From assembly GCF_004137085.1 (NCBI RefSeq), contig NZ_QYBC01000001.1, positions 1-64,000 on the forward strand: DNA of 64,000 nucleotides, written 5' to 3'. The number at the start of each line of letters is the position of its first letter. Position 1 is the stretch's first letter. The translations under genes and the position numbers were made by a program. The DNA is from Lichenibacterium ramalinae (GTDB lineage Bacteria; Pseudomonadota; Alphaproteobacteria; Rhizobiales; Beijerinckiaceae). Positions 26,278 through 34,857 of this stretch are shown here, in pieces. The notes beneath the pieces are model-generated. The model was given only the letters and a program-made list of their open reading frames with translations, was not told where the DNA came from and did not search any database.

Positions 26278-27186
26278 ATGACCCCCGGGCGCGACGCCCC
26301 GGCGTCGCCCTCCGCCGTGGTGCTCCTGCCGGACGACCGGCTGGGAGCACTGCGGCGCGGCTACGATGCCGTCGGAAACCGCCGCCGGCTCAAGCTGCTG
26401 GCGGGCCTCGCCGTGCTGGTCCTGCTCGCCGGGGTCTCGGCGCGCATCGCCGAGATCGACCCCGTCACCATGTGGCTGAAGTTCGGCGGCTTCACGAGCT
26501 ACTTCGACCGGCTGGCGACGCTGGACAGCGGCGCCCGCGTGTGGACCGACCCCGTCGAGTGGTTCTGGGGCCTCAAGAAATGGTCGCTGCTGCTCGGCCA
26601 GACCCTGCTGATGGCCTATGTCGGCACGCTTTGGGGAGCGGTCTTCGCCGCCGTGCTGTGTTTCGCGGCGAGCCGCACCACCCGCCGCGACGGCCGGGTC
26701 CGCTTCGCCGCGCTGCGCTTCCTCGAATTCTGCCGCACCGTCCCGGTGCTGGTCTTCGCGCTGATCTTCGTCGTGGCCTTCGGCCTCGGGGCCCTGCCGG
26801 GCGTGCTGGCGCTCGCCGTCCACACGGCTGGCTCGCTCGGCAAGCTCTTCACCGAGGTGGTGGAGAATGCCGACGGCAACCCCGCCGAGGGCGTGCGGGC
26901 CTCGGGCGGCAGCGGCATCCAGGCGATCCGCTTCGGCGTCCTGCCGCAGGTCCTGTCGAGCTTCGCCTCCTACACGCTGCTCCGCTTCGAGATCAACCTG
27001 CGCGACGCGACCGTGATGGGCTTCGTCGGCGCGGGCGGCATCGGCGAGGAGCTGCTGGTCGCCATCCGGCGCTTCTACTACAGCGACGTCAGCGCCATGC
27101 TGGTGCTCATCGTGCTCACGGTCGTCGCGCTCGACCTCATGACCGAGCGCCTGCGCGGCCGGCTGTTCCCGGGAGAGGCGCGGTGA
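26278..27186 (+). CDS. phnE1: Phosphonate ABC transporter permease, first copy
   Basis: A 302-residue inner-membrane permease of the PhnE type. TM1 is near 40-58; the binding-protein-dependent transport domain has 'LLGQTLLMAYVGTLWGAVFAAVLCF', 'EFCRTVPVLVFALIFVVAFGLGALPGVLAL' and the EAA loop 'EGVRASGGSGIQAIRFGVLPQVL', and ends with 'FVGAGGIGEELL'. It pairs with the second permease immediately downstream (GTGA overlap), giving a heterodimeric channel as in other alphaproteobacterial phn loci. Confidence 0.93.
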   Translation: MTPGRDAPASPSAVVLLPDDRLGALRRGYDAVGNRRRLKLLAGLAVLVLLAGVSARIAEIDPVTMWLKFGGFTSYFDRLATLDSGARVWTDPVEWFWGLKKWSLLLGQTLLMAYVGTLWGAVFAAVLCFAASRTTRRDGRVRFAALRFLEFCRTVPVLVFALIFVVAFGLGALPGVLALAVHTAGSLGKLFTEVVENADGNPAEGVRASGGSGIQAIRFGVLPQVLSSFASYTLLRFEINLRDATVMGFVGAGGIGEELLVAIRRFYYSDVSAMLVLIVLTVVALDLMTERLRGRLFPGEAR

Positions 27187-28022
27187 AGGGGCTCGACCTC
27201 ACGGCCGAGGAGGTCGCCGGCCTCGCGGCGCGCCATCCGGCGCTGATGCGCCCCGCGCTGCGCGACCGCGTCGGCGGCCCGATCCTCGCCCTGGCGCTGC
27301 TCGGCCTCTTCGTCTTCGGCCTGTGGGACCTCGACATCTCGCCGGCGCGTCTCGCCGGCGGGACGGTGACGCTGGTGCGGTTCCTGGCCCTGATGGTCCC
27401 GCCGGACCCGCTCGGCCACGCGGTGCTGTTCGTCCAGGCGCTCGGCGAGACGCTGGCGATCTCGCTGCTCGGCACGCTGACGGCGGCCGTGCTGGCCTTC
27501 CCGGCGGGGCTCGTCGCGTCCCGCAACGTCGTGGCGAACCCGGTGATCCATCACGTCGCCCGCCGCATCTTCGACGTGATCCGCTCCATCGACGTGCTGG
27601 TCTGGGCGCTGGTGTGGATCGGGGTCGTCGGGCTCGGCCCCTTCGCGGGCGTCCTCGCCATCGCGTGTTCGGACTTCGGCGCCCTCGGCAAGCTCTTCTC
27701 CGAGACCGTGGAGACCACGGGCCACCGCGCCCGCGAGGGCGTGCGGGCCGCCGGCGGCGGGGCCATCGACGAGGTGCGCTTCGGCCTGCTGCCGCAGGTG
27801 CTGCCGGTGATCGCCGGCCAGGCCCTCTACTTCTTCGAATCCAACGTGCGCGCCGCCGCCATCATCGGCATCGTCGGCGCGGGCGGCATCGGCCTCCACC
27901 TCTACGAGGCGATCCGCACGCTGGAATGGCGGGAAGTGTCGTTCCTGGTGCTCATGGTCCTGGTGTCGGTGGCGCTGATCGACACGGTGTCGTCCCGCCT
28001 GCGCGCCGCCATGCGGGGGTGA
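27183..28022 (+). CDS. phnE2: Phosphonate ABC transporter permease, second copy
   Basis: A 279-residue permease paralogous to the gene before it. It has 'ALGETLAISLLGTLTAAVLAFPAGLVASRN', 'RIFDVIRSIDVLVWALVWIGVVGLGPFAGVLAI', the EAA loop 'EGVRAAGGGAIDEVRFGLLPQVLPV' and 'GIVGAGGIGLHLYEAIR'. GTG 27183 overlaps the phnE1 stop by 4 bp, so translation is coupled. The gene is convergent with phnF, 48 bp away. Confidence 0.93.
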   Translation: MKGLDLTAEEVAGLAARHPALMRPALRDRVGGPILALALLGLFVFGLWDLDISPARLAGGTVTLVRFLALMVPPDPLGHAVLFVQALGETLAISLLGTLTAAVLAFPAGLVASRNVVANPVIHHVARRIFDVIRSIDVLVWALVWIGVVGLGPFAGVLAIACSDFGALGKLFSETVETTGHRAREGVRAAGGGAIDEVRFGLLPQVLPVIAGQALYFFESNVRAAAIIGIVGAGGIGLHLYEAIRTLEWREVSFLVLMVLVSVALIDTVSSRLRAAMRG

Positions 28023-28070
28023 GGGGTCGGGATCGGTTCCGCTCGTCGGCAGGTCGACACCCGCCCCCGC

Positions 28071-28790
28071 TCAGGACCGGAAGACGAGTTCGGTCCGGTC
28101 GGCGTGGAACCGCGTCACCAGGGCCTGGACCGGGCGGCCCGACAGGTCGACGTTGACGGCCCGCGCCACCAGCACCAGCCCGTCCGCCGAGGACGACAGG
28201 TGTTCGGCATCGGCGGCGGAAAGGCGCTCGGCCGTCACCCGGGTCTCGCGCCGACGGTAGTCGGCGAGGCCCTCGCGCCGCAGGGCCTCGGTCACCGAGC
28301 CCGTTTCGACCAGGGCGGCGACGAGGCCGGGGAAGCGGGCGGCCGGGTACCACGCCGTGGCCACCGACAGCGGCACGCCGTCGGCTTCCCGAATCGACTC
28401 CACCCGATGCAGGTCCGTCCCCGGCGCGCAGTCGAGAAGCGCTGCCGTCTCGGCATCGGCCGGCACGATGGCGGCGCGCAGCATCCGCCCGCCGGGCCGG
28501 CGCGCCTGCGCCAGCAGGTTTTCGCTGAACCGGGTGCGGGGACCGATTTCGTAGGCGAGGCGAGGCGCCCCGCCGCTGACGAAGGTTCCGCGCCCGCGCT
28601 CCGCCCGCACCAGACCGTCGGCCGCCAGGGCCGCGATGGCCCGCCGCACGGTGTGGCGGTTCACGCCGAACCGTTCGGCCAGTTCGGCCTCCGGCGGCAG
28701 GCGATCGGCCACGGTGCCGTCGCCGATGGCGGCCCGGATGCCATCTGCCACGCGCCGCCACCGCGTCACCCCGTCGCCGACAGCATCCAT
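28071..28790 (-). CDS. phnF: GntR-family (HutC subfamily) repressor of phosphonate genes
   Basis: A 239-residue regulator. A winged helix at residues ~8-75 ('RWRRVADGIRAAIGDGTVADRLPPEAELAERFGVNRHTVRRAIAALAADGLVRAERGRGTFV') precedes a UTRA ligand-binding domain ('GRMLRAAIVPADAETAALLDCAPGTDLHRVESIREADGVPLSVATAWYPAARFPGL'). Length and N-terminus fit PhnF when ATG 28790 is used (GGAG about 10 bases upstream). ATGs at 28823 and 28862 are in frame but add residues the family lacks. It lies between the transporter and lyase operons, divergent from phnG, and presumably represses them until a phosphonate or intermediate binds. Confidence 0.88.
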   Translation of the reverse strand: MDAVGDGVTRWRRVADGIRAAIGDGTVADRLPPEAELAERFGVNRHTVRRAIAALAADGLVRAERGRGTFVSGGAPRLAYEIGPRTRFSENLLAQARRPGGRMLRAAIVPADAETAALLDCAPGTDLHRVESIREADGVPLSVATAWYPAARFPGLVAALVETGSVTEALRREGLADYRRRETRVTAERLSAADAEHLSSSADGLVLVARAVNVDLSGRPVQALVTRFHADRTELVFRS

Positions 28791-28868
28791 CCCGCCCAGG
28801 CTCCAAAGCCGCGCCGGCGTCATGATCCGGTCACGCTTTGCGATGTAGAACAGCACAGACATATCCGG

Positions 28869-28888
28869 TTGTCTAGACAATTAGACAA
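28869..28888. promoter_or_regulatory. PhnF-type operator in the phnF-phnG gap
   Basis: TTGTCTAGACAA (28869-28880) is a perfect 12 bp palindrome. TTAGACAA follows directly (28881-28888), so TTGTCTA...TAGACAA also forms a second, overlapping dyad. It lies 12 bp upstream of phnG ATG and about 80 bp upstream of phnF ATG, where it can shut both promoters. HutC-type GntR repressors bind short dyads with GTnTAnAC cores, matching GTCTAGAC here. Two overlapping dyads suggest cooperative dimers. Confidence 0.75.
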
Positions 28889-28899
28889 GCGAGGGCGCG

Positions 28900-29358
28900 A
28901 TGATCGACGAGATGGAAACTGAGGGGCGGCGGCGGGCCATGGGCGCCCTCGCCTGCATGCCGGCAGGGCTTCTCGCCCAACGGTACGCCGAGGTCACGGC
29001 CTCGGCCCCGCCCGCCCTGGCGGTGCGCGGCCCCGAGGTCGGCCTGGTGATGCTGCGGGGCCGCGCCGGGGGCGGCGGTGCCCCCTTCAACCTCGGCGAG
29101 GCCAGCGTGGTGCGGGCCACCGTCAGGCTCGGTTCCGGCGAGGTGGGCCATGCCGTGATCCTCGGGCGCGACACCGGCCGCGCCCGCATGGCGGCCCATC
29201 TCGACGCGCTCTGGCAGTGCCCGGACTGGCGGGTCCGCATCGAGGCCGAGGTCGTCGCGCCCGGCCTCGCCGCCGAGGACGAGGCGGTGCTGGACCGGGC
29301 CGAGGAGACGGAGGCGACGCGCGTCGACTTCTTCACGCTGGTGCGGGGGGAGGACTGA
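28900..29358 (+). CDS. phnG: C-P lyase core subunit PhnG
   Basis: A 152-residue subunit of the PhnGHIJ core complex. It starts 'METEGRRRAMGALACMPAGLLAQRYAEV', has 'GPEVGLVMLRGRAGGGGAPFNLGEASVVRATVRL' and 'GHAVILGRDTGRARMAAHLDALWQ', all usual for PhnG. With PhnI, H and L it transfers the phosphonate to the C1 of ATP ribose, displacing adenine. First gene of the lyase operon, directly downstream of the operator; the stop overlaps phnH by one base. Confidence 0.95.
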   Translation: MIDEMETEGRRRAMGALACMPAGLLAQRYAEVTASAPPALAVRGPEVGLVMLRGRAGGGGAPFNLGEASVVRATVRLGSGEVGHAVILGRDTGRARMAAHLDALWQCPDWRVRIEAEVVAPGLAAEDEAVLDRAEETEATRVDFFTLVRGED

Positions 29359-29981
29359 TGGGTGCCTTCGCCACCACCGCCCTCGCCACGGCGGCCGTCG
29401 CGGGCGGCTTCGCCGACCCGGTCTTCGACGCCCAGGCCGTCTTCCGCCTGCTGATGGGCGCCATGGCCGAGCCCGGCACGGTCGCGGATCTCGGCGCCCG
29501 TGTCGCCGCGCCCGCCCCGCTGGTGCCGGCGGCCGCCGCTCTGCTGGCGGCGCTGGCCGACGGCGATACGCCGGTGTGGATGGCCGATCCGGCGGGCGCC
29601 GGCGAGGCCGCGGCCCGCTGGCTGCGCTTCCAGACCGGCGCGCCCATCACGGAGGACCGGGCGGCGGCGACGTTCGCTCTCCTGCCCGAGCGCCACGACC
29701 CGGTGGGCTGGGCCTCCTTCCCGCGCGGCACCTCCGACTATCCGGACCGCTCGGCGACGCTGCTGCTGCCGGTGCGGGACTTCGCGGGCGGGGACGGCCT
29801 CGTCCTCGCCGGACCCGGCATCGCGGCGGAGCGGCGCGTCGCCCCCGCGGGCCTGCCGGAGGGCTTCGCCGCCGCCCTGGCGGCCAACCGCGCCGGCTTC
29901 CCGCTCGGCGTCGACATCGTCCTCGTCTGCGGCACGGCGGTCCTCGCCCTGCCGCGCTCGACGCGCGTCCGGGAGGGCTGA
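29358..29981 (+). CDS. phnH: C-P lyase core subunit PhnH
   Basis: A 207-residue core subunit. The PhnH pattern is 'GGFADPVFDAQAVFRLLMGAMAEPGTV', then 'RFQTGAPITEDRAAATFALLP', 'FPRGTSDYPDRSATLLLPV' and 'LAANRAGFPLGVDIVLVCGTAVLALPRSTRV'. PhnH forms a dimer related to PLP-dependent folds and docks on PhnG/I/J. ATG 29358 shares one base with the phnG TGA. It ends 4 bp before phnI. Confidence 0.95.
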   Translation: MGAFATTALATAAVAGGFADPVFDAQAVFRLLMGAMAEPGTVADLGARVAAPAPLVPAAAALLAALADGDTPVWMADPAGAGEAAARWLRFQTGAPITEDRAAATFALLPERHDPVGWASFPRGTSDYPDRSATLLLPVRDFAGGDGLVLAGPGIAAERRVAPAGLPEGFAAALAANRAGFPLGVDIVLVCGTAVLALPRSTRVREG

Positions 29982-29985
29982 GCCC

Positions 29986-31080
29986 ATGTATGTGGCCGTG
30001 AAGGGCGGGGAAGCCGCCATCGCCAACGCCCACCGGCTCCTGGCCGACCGCCGCCGCGGCGACCGGGACGTGCCGGCCCTGACGCTGGAGCAGATCGCCG
30101 GGCAGCTGTCGCTCGCCGTCGACCGCGTCATGGCGGAAGGCTCGCTCTACGACCCGGACCTCGCCGCCCTGGCGGTGCGCCAGGCCCGGGGCGACCTCAT
30201 CGAGGCCATCTTCCTGCTGCGCGCCTATCGCACCACCCTGCCGCGCTTCGGCTATGCGGCGCCGGTCGACACGGGCCGCATGCGCATCGAGCGCCGCGTG
30301 TCGGCCACCTACAAGGACCTGCCGGGCGGGCAGCTGCTCGGCCCGACCTTCGACTACACCCACCGGCTGCTCGACCCGGCCCTCGCCGGCGACGCCCCGG
30401 TCGAGGCGCCCGAGCGGCGGGCGCTCGCCGCCGTCGAGGACTGCCCGCGGGTGATCGACATCCTCGACCGCGAGGGCCTGATCGAAGGCGACGGAGACCC
30501 CGCGGGCGAGCCGGGGGACCTGACCCGCGACCCCGTCTCCTACCCGGTCGGGCGCGACCTCCGCCTCCAGGCGCTGGCGCGGGCCGACGAGGGCTTCACC
30601 CTGGCGCTCGGCTATTCGACGCAGCGCGGCTACGGCCGCGTCCACCCCTTCGTGGGCGAGGTCCGCATCGGGCTCGTCGACGTCGAGGTCGAGATCCCCG
30701 ACCTCGGCTTCACGGTCCGCATCGGCGCCGTGCGGCTCACGGAATGCCAGATGGTGGCGCAGTTCAAGGGCAGCGCCGAGGAGCCGGCGCGCTTCACCCG
30801 CGGCTACGGCCTCGTCTTCGGCCAGTCCGAGCGCAAGGCCATGGCGATGAGCCTCGTCGACCGGGCGCTCAGGGCCGACGAGTTCGGCGAGGAGCGCCGC
30901 GCCCCCGCCCAGGACGAGGAATTCGTGCTCGAACACGGCGACAACGTCCAGGCGACGGGCTTCGTCGAGCACCTGAAGCTGCCCCATTACGTCGATTTCC
31001 AGGCCGAGCTCGACCTCGTCCGGCGCCTGCGCGCCGAGGCCGGGCAGCGCCGGGCCGAGCGCGGGGAGGAAACGCGATGA
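29986..31080 (+). CDS. phnI: C-P lyase nucleosidase-like core subunit PhnI
   Basis: A 364-residue core subunit that, with PhnGHL, forms alpha-D-ribose 1-methylphosphonate 5-triphosphate-type products; PhnI alone is a purine nucleosidase in E. coli. Signatures are the N-terminal 'MYVAVKGGEAAIANAHRLL', 'RRVSATYKDLPGGQLLGPTFDYTHRLL', 'TRDPVSYPVGRDLRLQALARADEGFTLALGYSTQRGYGRVHPFVGE', and the C-terminal 'EFVLEHGDNVQATGFVEHLKLPHYVDFQAEL' with conserved His. ATG 29986 follows phnH by 4 bp; stop overlaps phnJ as ATGA. Confidence 0.96.
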   Translation: MYVAVKGGEAAIANAHRLLADRRRGDRDVPALTLEQIAGQLSLAVDRVMAEGSLYDPDLAALAVRQARGDLIEAIFLLRAYRTTLPRFGYAAPVDTGRMRIERRVSATYKDLPGGQLLGPTFDYTHRLLDPALAGDAPVEAPERRALAAVEDCPRVIDILDREGLIEGDGDPAGEPGDLTRDPVSYPVGRDLRLQALARADEGFTLALGYSTQRGYGRVHPFVGEVRIGLVDVEVEIPDLGFTVRIGAVRLTECQMVAQFKGSAEEPARFTRGYGLVFGQSERKAMAMSLVDRALRADEFGEERRAPAQDEEFVLEHGDNVQATGFVEHLKLPHYVDFQAELDLVRRLRAEAGQRRAERGEETR

Positions 31081-31949
31081 GGACGACGGCTATGACGGCG
31101 GCGGCGACCCCCGGCCCCGCCTATAACTTCGCCTATCTCGACGAGGGCACGAAGCGGATGATCCGCCGGGCCATCCTCAAGGGCATCGCGGTGCCGGGCT
31201 ACCAGGTGCCCTTCGCGTCGCGCGAGATGCCCATGCCCTACGGCTGGGGCACGGGCGGCGTGCAGGTGACGGCCGCGATCCTCGGGCCGGCGGACGTGCT
31301 GAAGGTGATCGACCAGGGCGCCGACGACACCACCAACGCGGTGTCGATCCGGGCGTTCTTCCGCAAGACCGCCGGGATCGCCACCACGACCCGCACGGTC
31401 GAGGCGACGATCGTGCAGACCCGCCACCGCATCCCCGAGACGCCGCTCGCGGCGGGCCAGATCATCGTCTACCAGGTGCCCATCCCCGAGCCGCTGCGCT
31501 TCCTCGAGCCGCGCGAGACCGAGACCCGAACCATGCATGCGCTCGAAGAATACGGCCTCATGCACGTCAAGCTCTACGAGGACATCGCCCGCCACGGCCA
31601 TATCGCCACCACCTACGCCTATCCCGTGAAGGTCGAGGGCCGCTACGTGATGGATCCCTCGCCCCTGCCGAAGTTCGACAATCCCAAGATGCACCGCTCC
31701 CCGGCCCTGCAGCTCTTCGGCGCCGGCCGCGAGAAGCGCATCTACGCGCTGCCGCCCTACACGGACGTCAGGAGCCTCGACTTCGAGGACCATCCCTTCA
31801 CCGTGCAAAGCTTCACCGAGCCCTGCGCGGTCTGCGGGGCGCGGAACGTCTACCTCGACGAGGTCGTCACCGACGACCGGGGCGGGCGCATGTTCGTCTG
31901 CTCCGACACCGACCATTGCGGGACGCGCCGGGCGGAGGCGACGCCATGA
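31077..31949 (+). CDS. phnJ: C-P lyase, radical SAM catalytic subunit PhnJ
   Basis: A 290-residue enzyme that cleaves the carbon-phosphorus bond, releasing the alkane and ribose cyclic phosphate. The C-terminal cluster site keeps the exact spacing C-x2-C-x21-C-x5-C ('CAVCGARN...FVCSDTDHC'), giving the 4Fe-4S site. The glycyl-radical region is in 'PYGWGTGGVQVTAAILGP'. 'EEYGLMHVKLYEDIARHGHIATTYAYPVKV' is also characteristic. It overlaps phnI and phnK by 4 bp each. All residues needed for activity appear intact. Confidence 0.97.
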   Translation: MRTTAMTAAATPGPAYNFAYLDEGTKRMIRRAILKGIAVPGYQVPFASREMPMPYGWGTGGVQVTAAILGPADVLKVIDQGADDTTNAVSIRAFFRKTAGIATTTRTVEATIVQTRHRIPETPLAAGQIIVYQVPIPEPLRFLEPRETETRTMHALEEYGLMHVKLYEDIARHGHIATTYAYPVKVEGRYVMDPSPLPKFDNPKMHRSPALQLFGAGREKRIYALPPYTDVRSLDFEDHPFTVQSFTEPCAVCGARNVYLDEVVTDDRGGRMFVCSDTDHCGTRRAEATP

Positions 31950-32761
31950 ACGCCGACGCCACCTTCCCCGGCGCCGCCAGCCCCGACGCGGCCGACCCCA
32001 TCCTGTCGGTGCGCGGGCTCGAGAAGCGCTACGGCGAGCGGATCGGCTGCACGGACGTGTCCTTCGACCTGTGGCCCGGCGAAGTCCTGGCCATCGTCGG
32101 AGAGTCCGGCTCGGGCAAGACCACGCTGCTCAACTGCATCTCGGCCCGCCGCGCCCCCTCGGCCGGCACGGTCTCGTACCGCATGCGCGACGGCGTCACG
32201 CGCGACCTCGCGGCGCTGGGCGAGGCGGAGCGGCGCGTGCTGATGCGGACCGACTGGGGCTTCGTGCACCAGAACCCCATCGACGGGCTGCGCATGCGGG
32301 TTTCGGCCGGCGCCAACGTCGGGGAACGGCTCATGGCGGTCGGCGACCGCAACTACGGCCGCATCCGCGCCACCGCGGCGGACTGGCTGGCCCGCGTCGA
32401 GATCCCGGCCGACCGCATCGACGACCAGCCGACGGCCTTCTCGGGCGGCATGCGCCAGCGCCTGCAGATCGCCCGCAACCTCGTCACCCACCCGCGCCTC
32501 GTCTTCATGGACGAGCCGACCGGGGGGCTCGACGTGTCGGTGCAGGCGCGGGTGCTCGACCTCCTGCGCGGCCTCGTGGCCGATCTCGGCCTCGCCGTCG
32601 TCATCGTCACCCACGACCTCGCGGTGGCGCGTCTGCTGTCGCAGCGCATCGTCGTGATGAAGGACGGCACCGTGGTGGAGGAAGGGCTGACCGACCGCGT
32701 CCTCGACGACCCGCGCCATCCCTACACCCAGCTCCTCGTCGCCTCGATCCCGGAGTCCTGA
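31946..32761 (+). CDS. phnK: C-P lyase system ABC-type ATPase PhnK
   Basis: A 271-residue ABC ATPase that docks on the PhnGHIJ core rather than a membrane channel. Walker A 'GESGSGKTTLLNCISARRAPSAGTVSYRMRDG', Q-loop 'GFVHQNPIDGLRMRVSAGANVGERLMAVG', signature 'FSGGMRQRLQIARNL' and Walker B 'LVFMDEPTGGLDVSVQARVLD' are intact. 'CISARRAPSAG' after Walker A is PhnK-specific. ATG 31946 overlaps phnJ; phnL starts 2 bp after its stop. Confidence 0.95.
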   Translation: MNADATFPGAASPDAADPILSVRGLEKRYGERIGCTDVSFDLWPGEVLAIVGESGSGKTTLLNCISARRAPSAGTVSYRMRDGVTRDLAALGEAERRVLMRTDWGFVHQNPIDGLRMRVSAGANVGERLMAVGDRNYGRIRATAADWLARVEIPADRIDDQPTAFSGGMRQRLQIARNLVTHPRLVFMDEPTGGLDVSVQARVLDLLRGLVADLGLAVVIVTHDLAVARLLSQRIVVMKDGTVVEEGLTDRVLDDPRHPYTQLLVASIPES

Positions 32762-32763
32762 GG

Positions 32764-33516
32764 ATGAACGCCCCCCTCCTCGACGTCCGCAGCGTCGCCA
32801 AGGCCTTCCGCATGCACCTGCGCGGCGGGCTCGAACTGCCCGTGGTGCGCGACGTGTCCTTCGCGGTGGCGCCGGGCGAATGCGTGGTGCTGGGCGGCCC
32901 CTCGGGGGTCGGCAAGTCGTCGATCCTGCGCATGGTCTACGGCAACTACGGCGTCGACGCCGGCGCCATCCTGGTGCGGGAGCGCGAAACCGGCGCGCTG
33001 CGCGACCTCGGCGCCGGCGACCCGCGCGCCGTGATCGGGCTGCGGCGCGGCTCCATCGCCTATGTGAGCCAGTTCCTGCGCGCCGTGCCGCGCGTCCCGG
33101 CGCTCGACGTCGTGGCGGAGCCGCTGCTGGGCCGCGGCATCGCCCGGGCCGAGGCGCAGGCGCGCGCCGCCGCCATGCTGCACCGGCTGAACCTGCCCGC
33201 GGCGCTGCACGGGCTGCCGCCCGCCACCTTCTCGGGCGGTGAGAAGCAGCGCGTCAACATCGCCCGCGGCTTCCTCACCGACCACCCGGTGCTGCTCCTC
33301 GACGAGCCCACCGCCTCCCTCGACGCCGAGAACCGCGACGTCGTCGTGGCGATGATCCGCGAGAAGCTGGACGGCGGCACCGCCATCCTCGGCATCTTCC
33401 ACGACGAGGGCGTGCGCGACCGGGTCGCGACCCGCATCGTCGACGTCGCGTCCTTCTCGGCGGGCCGGGGTCGGCCTGTCGCCGACACCCGCGAAGCTCG
33501 GCACGCGAGCCCGTGA
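32764..33516 (+). CDS. phnL: C-P lyase system ABC-type ATPase PhnL
   Basis: A 250-residue ABC ATPase-like subunit needed with PhnGHI for the ribosyl transfer step. It has Walker A '[26 protein letters not shown]', '[26 protein letters not shown]', signature '[16 protein letters not shown]', Walker B '[19 protein letters not shown]' and '[19 protein letters not shown]', the usual PhnL ending. Tail extended by about 20 Arg/Ala-rich residues. 19 bp separate it from the hexapeptide gene. Confidence 0.95.
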   Translation: MNAPLLDVRSVAKAFRMHLRGGLELPVVRDVSFAVAPGECVVLGGPSGVGKSSILRMVYGNYGVDAGAILVRERETGALRDLGAGDPRAVIGLRRGSIAYVSQFLRAVPRVPALDVVAEPLLGRGIARAEAQARAAAMLHRLNLPAALHGLPPATFSGGEKQRVNIARGFLTDHPVLLLDEPTASLDAENRDVVVAMIREKLDGGTAILGIFHDEGVRDRVATRIVDVASFSAGRGRPVADTREARHASP

Positions 33517-33535
33517 ACAGGCTCGAGGAGACCGC

Positions 33536-34162
33536 ATGATGCCCAAGCTCAAACCCGACGTGCCGTCGATCCACCCCACCGCCACGGTGGAGGGCTGCTC
33601 CTTCGGCCGCTACACGGAGGTCGAGGCCGGCTCCAGGCTGTCCGAGACGACGCTCGGCGACTATTCCTACGTCATGCAGGACTGCATGATCTGGTGCGCC
33701 CGCATCGGCAAGTTCGCCAACATCGCGGCCTCGGTCCGCATCAACGCCACCAACCACCCGATCGAGCGGGCGACGCTGCACCACTTCACCTATCGGGCCG
33801 GCGACTATTTCGAGGGCGAGGCGAACGAGGCGGACTTCTTCGCCGCACGCCGCGCCAAGGCCGTCACGGTCGGCCACGACACGTGGATCGGTCATGGCGC
33901 CACCGTGCTGCCGGGCGTCACGGTGGGGGATGGCGCCGTCGTGGGGGCGGGCGCGGTCGTGACGCGCGACGTCGCCCCCTACACGGTCGTGGGCGGGGTG
34001 CCGGCGAAGCTCATCCGCGAGCGCTTTCCCGCCGCCGTCGCCGACAGGTTCCGGCGCCTCGCCTGGTGGGACTGGCCGCACGAGGCGCTGTTCGCGGCCC
34101 TGCAGGATTTCCGCAGCCTCGACGCGGAAGCCTTCCTCGACCGCTACGAGGGGGACCGCTGA
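33536..34162 (+). CDS. Phosphonate-operon hexapeptide-repeat acyltransferase
   Basis: A 208-residue left-handed beta-helix transferase of the type found in phn operons (TIGR03308-like). It has hexapeptide turns in '[63 protein letters not shown]' and the C-terminal coil '[55 protein letters not shown]'. The active-site His is probably in '[13 protein letters not shown]'. The family may acylate aminoalkylphosphonates or an intermediate, a role analogous to PhnO; substrate unproven. Either of two adjacent ATGs (33536, 33539) follows GAGGAG. Confidence 0.85.
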   Translation: MMPKLKPDVPSIHPTATVEGCSFGRYTEVEAGSRLSETTLGDYSYVMQDCMIWCARIGKFANIAASVRINATNHPIERATLHHFTYRAGDYFEGEANEADFFAARRAKAVTVGHDTWIGHGATVLPGVTVGDGAVVGAGAVVTRDVAPYTVVGGVPAKLIRERFPAAVADRFRRLAWWDWPHEALFAALQDFRSLDAEAFLDRYEGDR

Positions 34163-34857
34163 TGCGCGCCGCCGTCTATGCCACGCCGGCTCCCGAGAGC
34201 CCGCTGAACCGCCTCGCCGCCGCCTGGCTGGGCCGCGACGCCTTCTCGGGGCGGCCGACCCGGCCGGCGGACCCGGCGCGCGACCCGCTCGTCGCCGAGC
34301 CGGCCCGCTACGGCTTCCACGCGACCCTGCGGGCGCCCTTCACGCCGAAGCCCGGCACGGATCTCGGCACCCTGGTCGACCGGCTCGGAGCCTTCTGCGC
34401 CGGGCGGTCCGCGCCGGTCATCGGCAGCCTCGTGCTGGCGCGGCTCGGCGACTTCTTCGCCCTGGTGCCGGCCGTGCCCGAGCCCGGCATCGCGGAACTC
34501 GAAGGCGACGTGCTGGAGGCCTTCGAGCCCTACCGGGCGGAACTCCGCCCCGAGGAGGTCGCCCGCCGCCGGCCCGAGCGGCTGACCGAACGCCAGCGGG
34601 ACCATCTGGAGCGCTGGGGCTACCCCTTCGTCCGCGAGGACTTCCGCTTCCACATGACGCTGACCGGCCCGGTGCCGGGCCCGGCCGACGCGCTGCGGGC
34701 CGACATCGAGGCGCAGTTCGGCGCCGTGCTGGGGCGGCCGCTGCCGCTCGACGGCCTGGGGCTCTTCGTCGAGCCCACGCCCGGCGCGCCCTTCCGCGTG
34801 CACAGCTTCCACCCCTTCAGGGCCATCGCGCCCATCCAGCCGGCAGGGACGCCATGA
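34162..34857 (+). CDS. DUF1045 phosphonate-operon protein, 2H phosphoesterase-like
   Basis: A 231-residue protein of the DUF1045 family seen in alphaproteobacterial phn operons. It holds two H-x-T motifs, 'YGFHATLRAPF' and 'FRFHMTLTGPV', about 110 residues apart, as in 2H phosphoesterases that open cyclic phosphates. PhnP, which opens ribose 1,2-cyclic phosphate in E. coli, is not in this operon, so this protein is a good candidate for that step; this is inference from motif and context. ATG shares a base with the preceding stop and its stop overlaps phnM by 4 bp. Confidence 0.85.
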   Translation: MRAAVYATPAPESPLNRLAAAWLGRDAFSGRPTRPADPARDPLVAEPARYGFHATLRAPFTPKPGTDLGTLVDRLGAFCAGRSAPVIGSLVLARLGDFFALVPAVPEPGIAELEGDVLEAFEPYRAELRPEEVARRRPERLTERQRDHLERWGYPFVREDFRFHMTLTGPVPGPADALRADIEAQFGAVLGRPLPLDGLGLFVEPTPGAPFRVHSFHPFRAIAPIQPAGTP

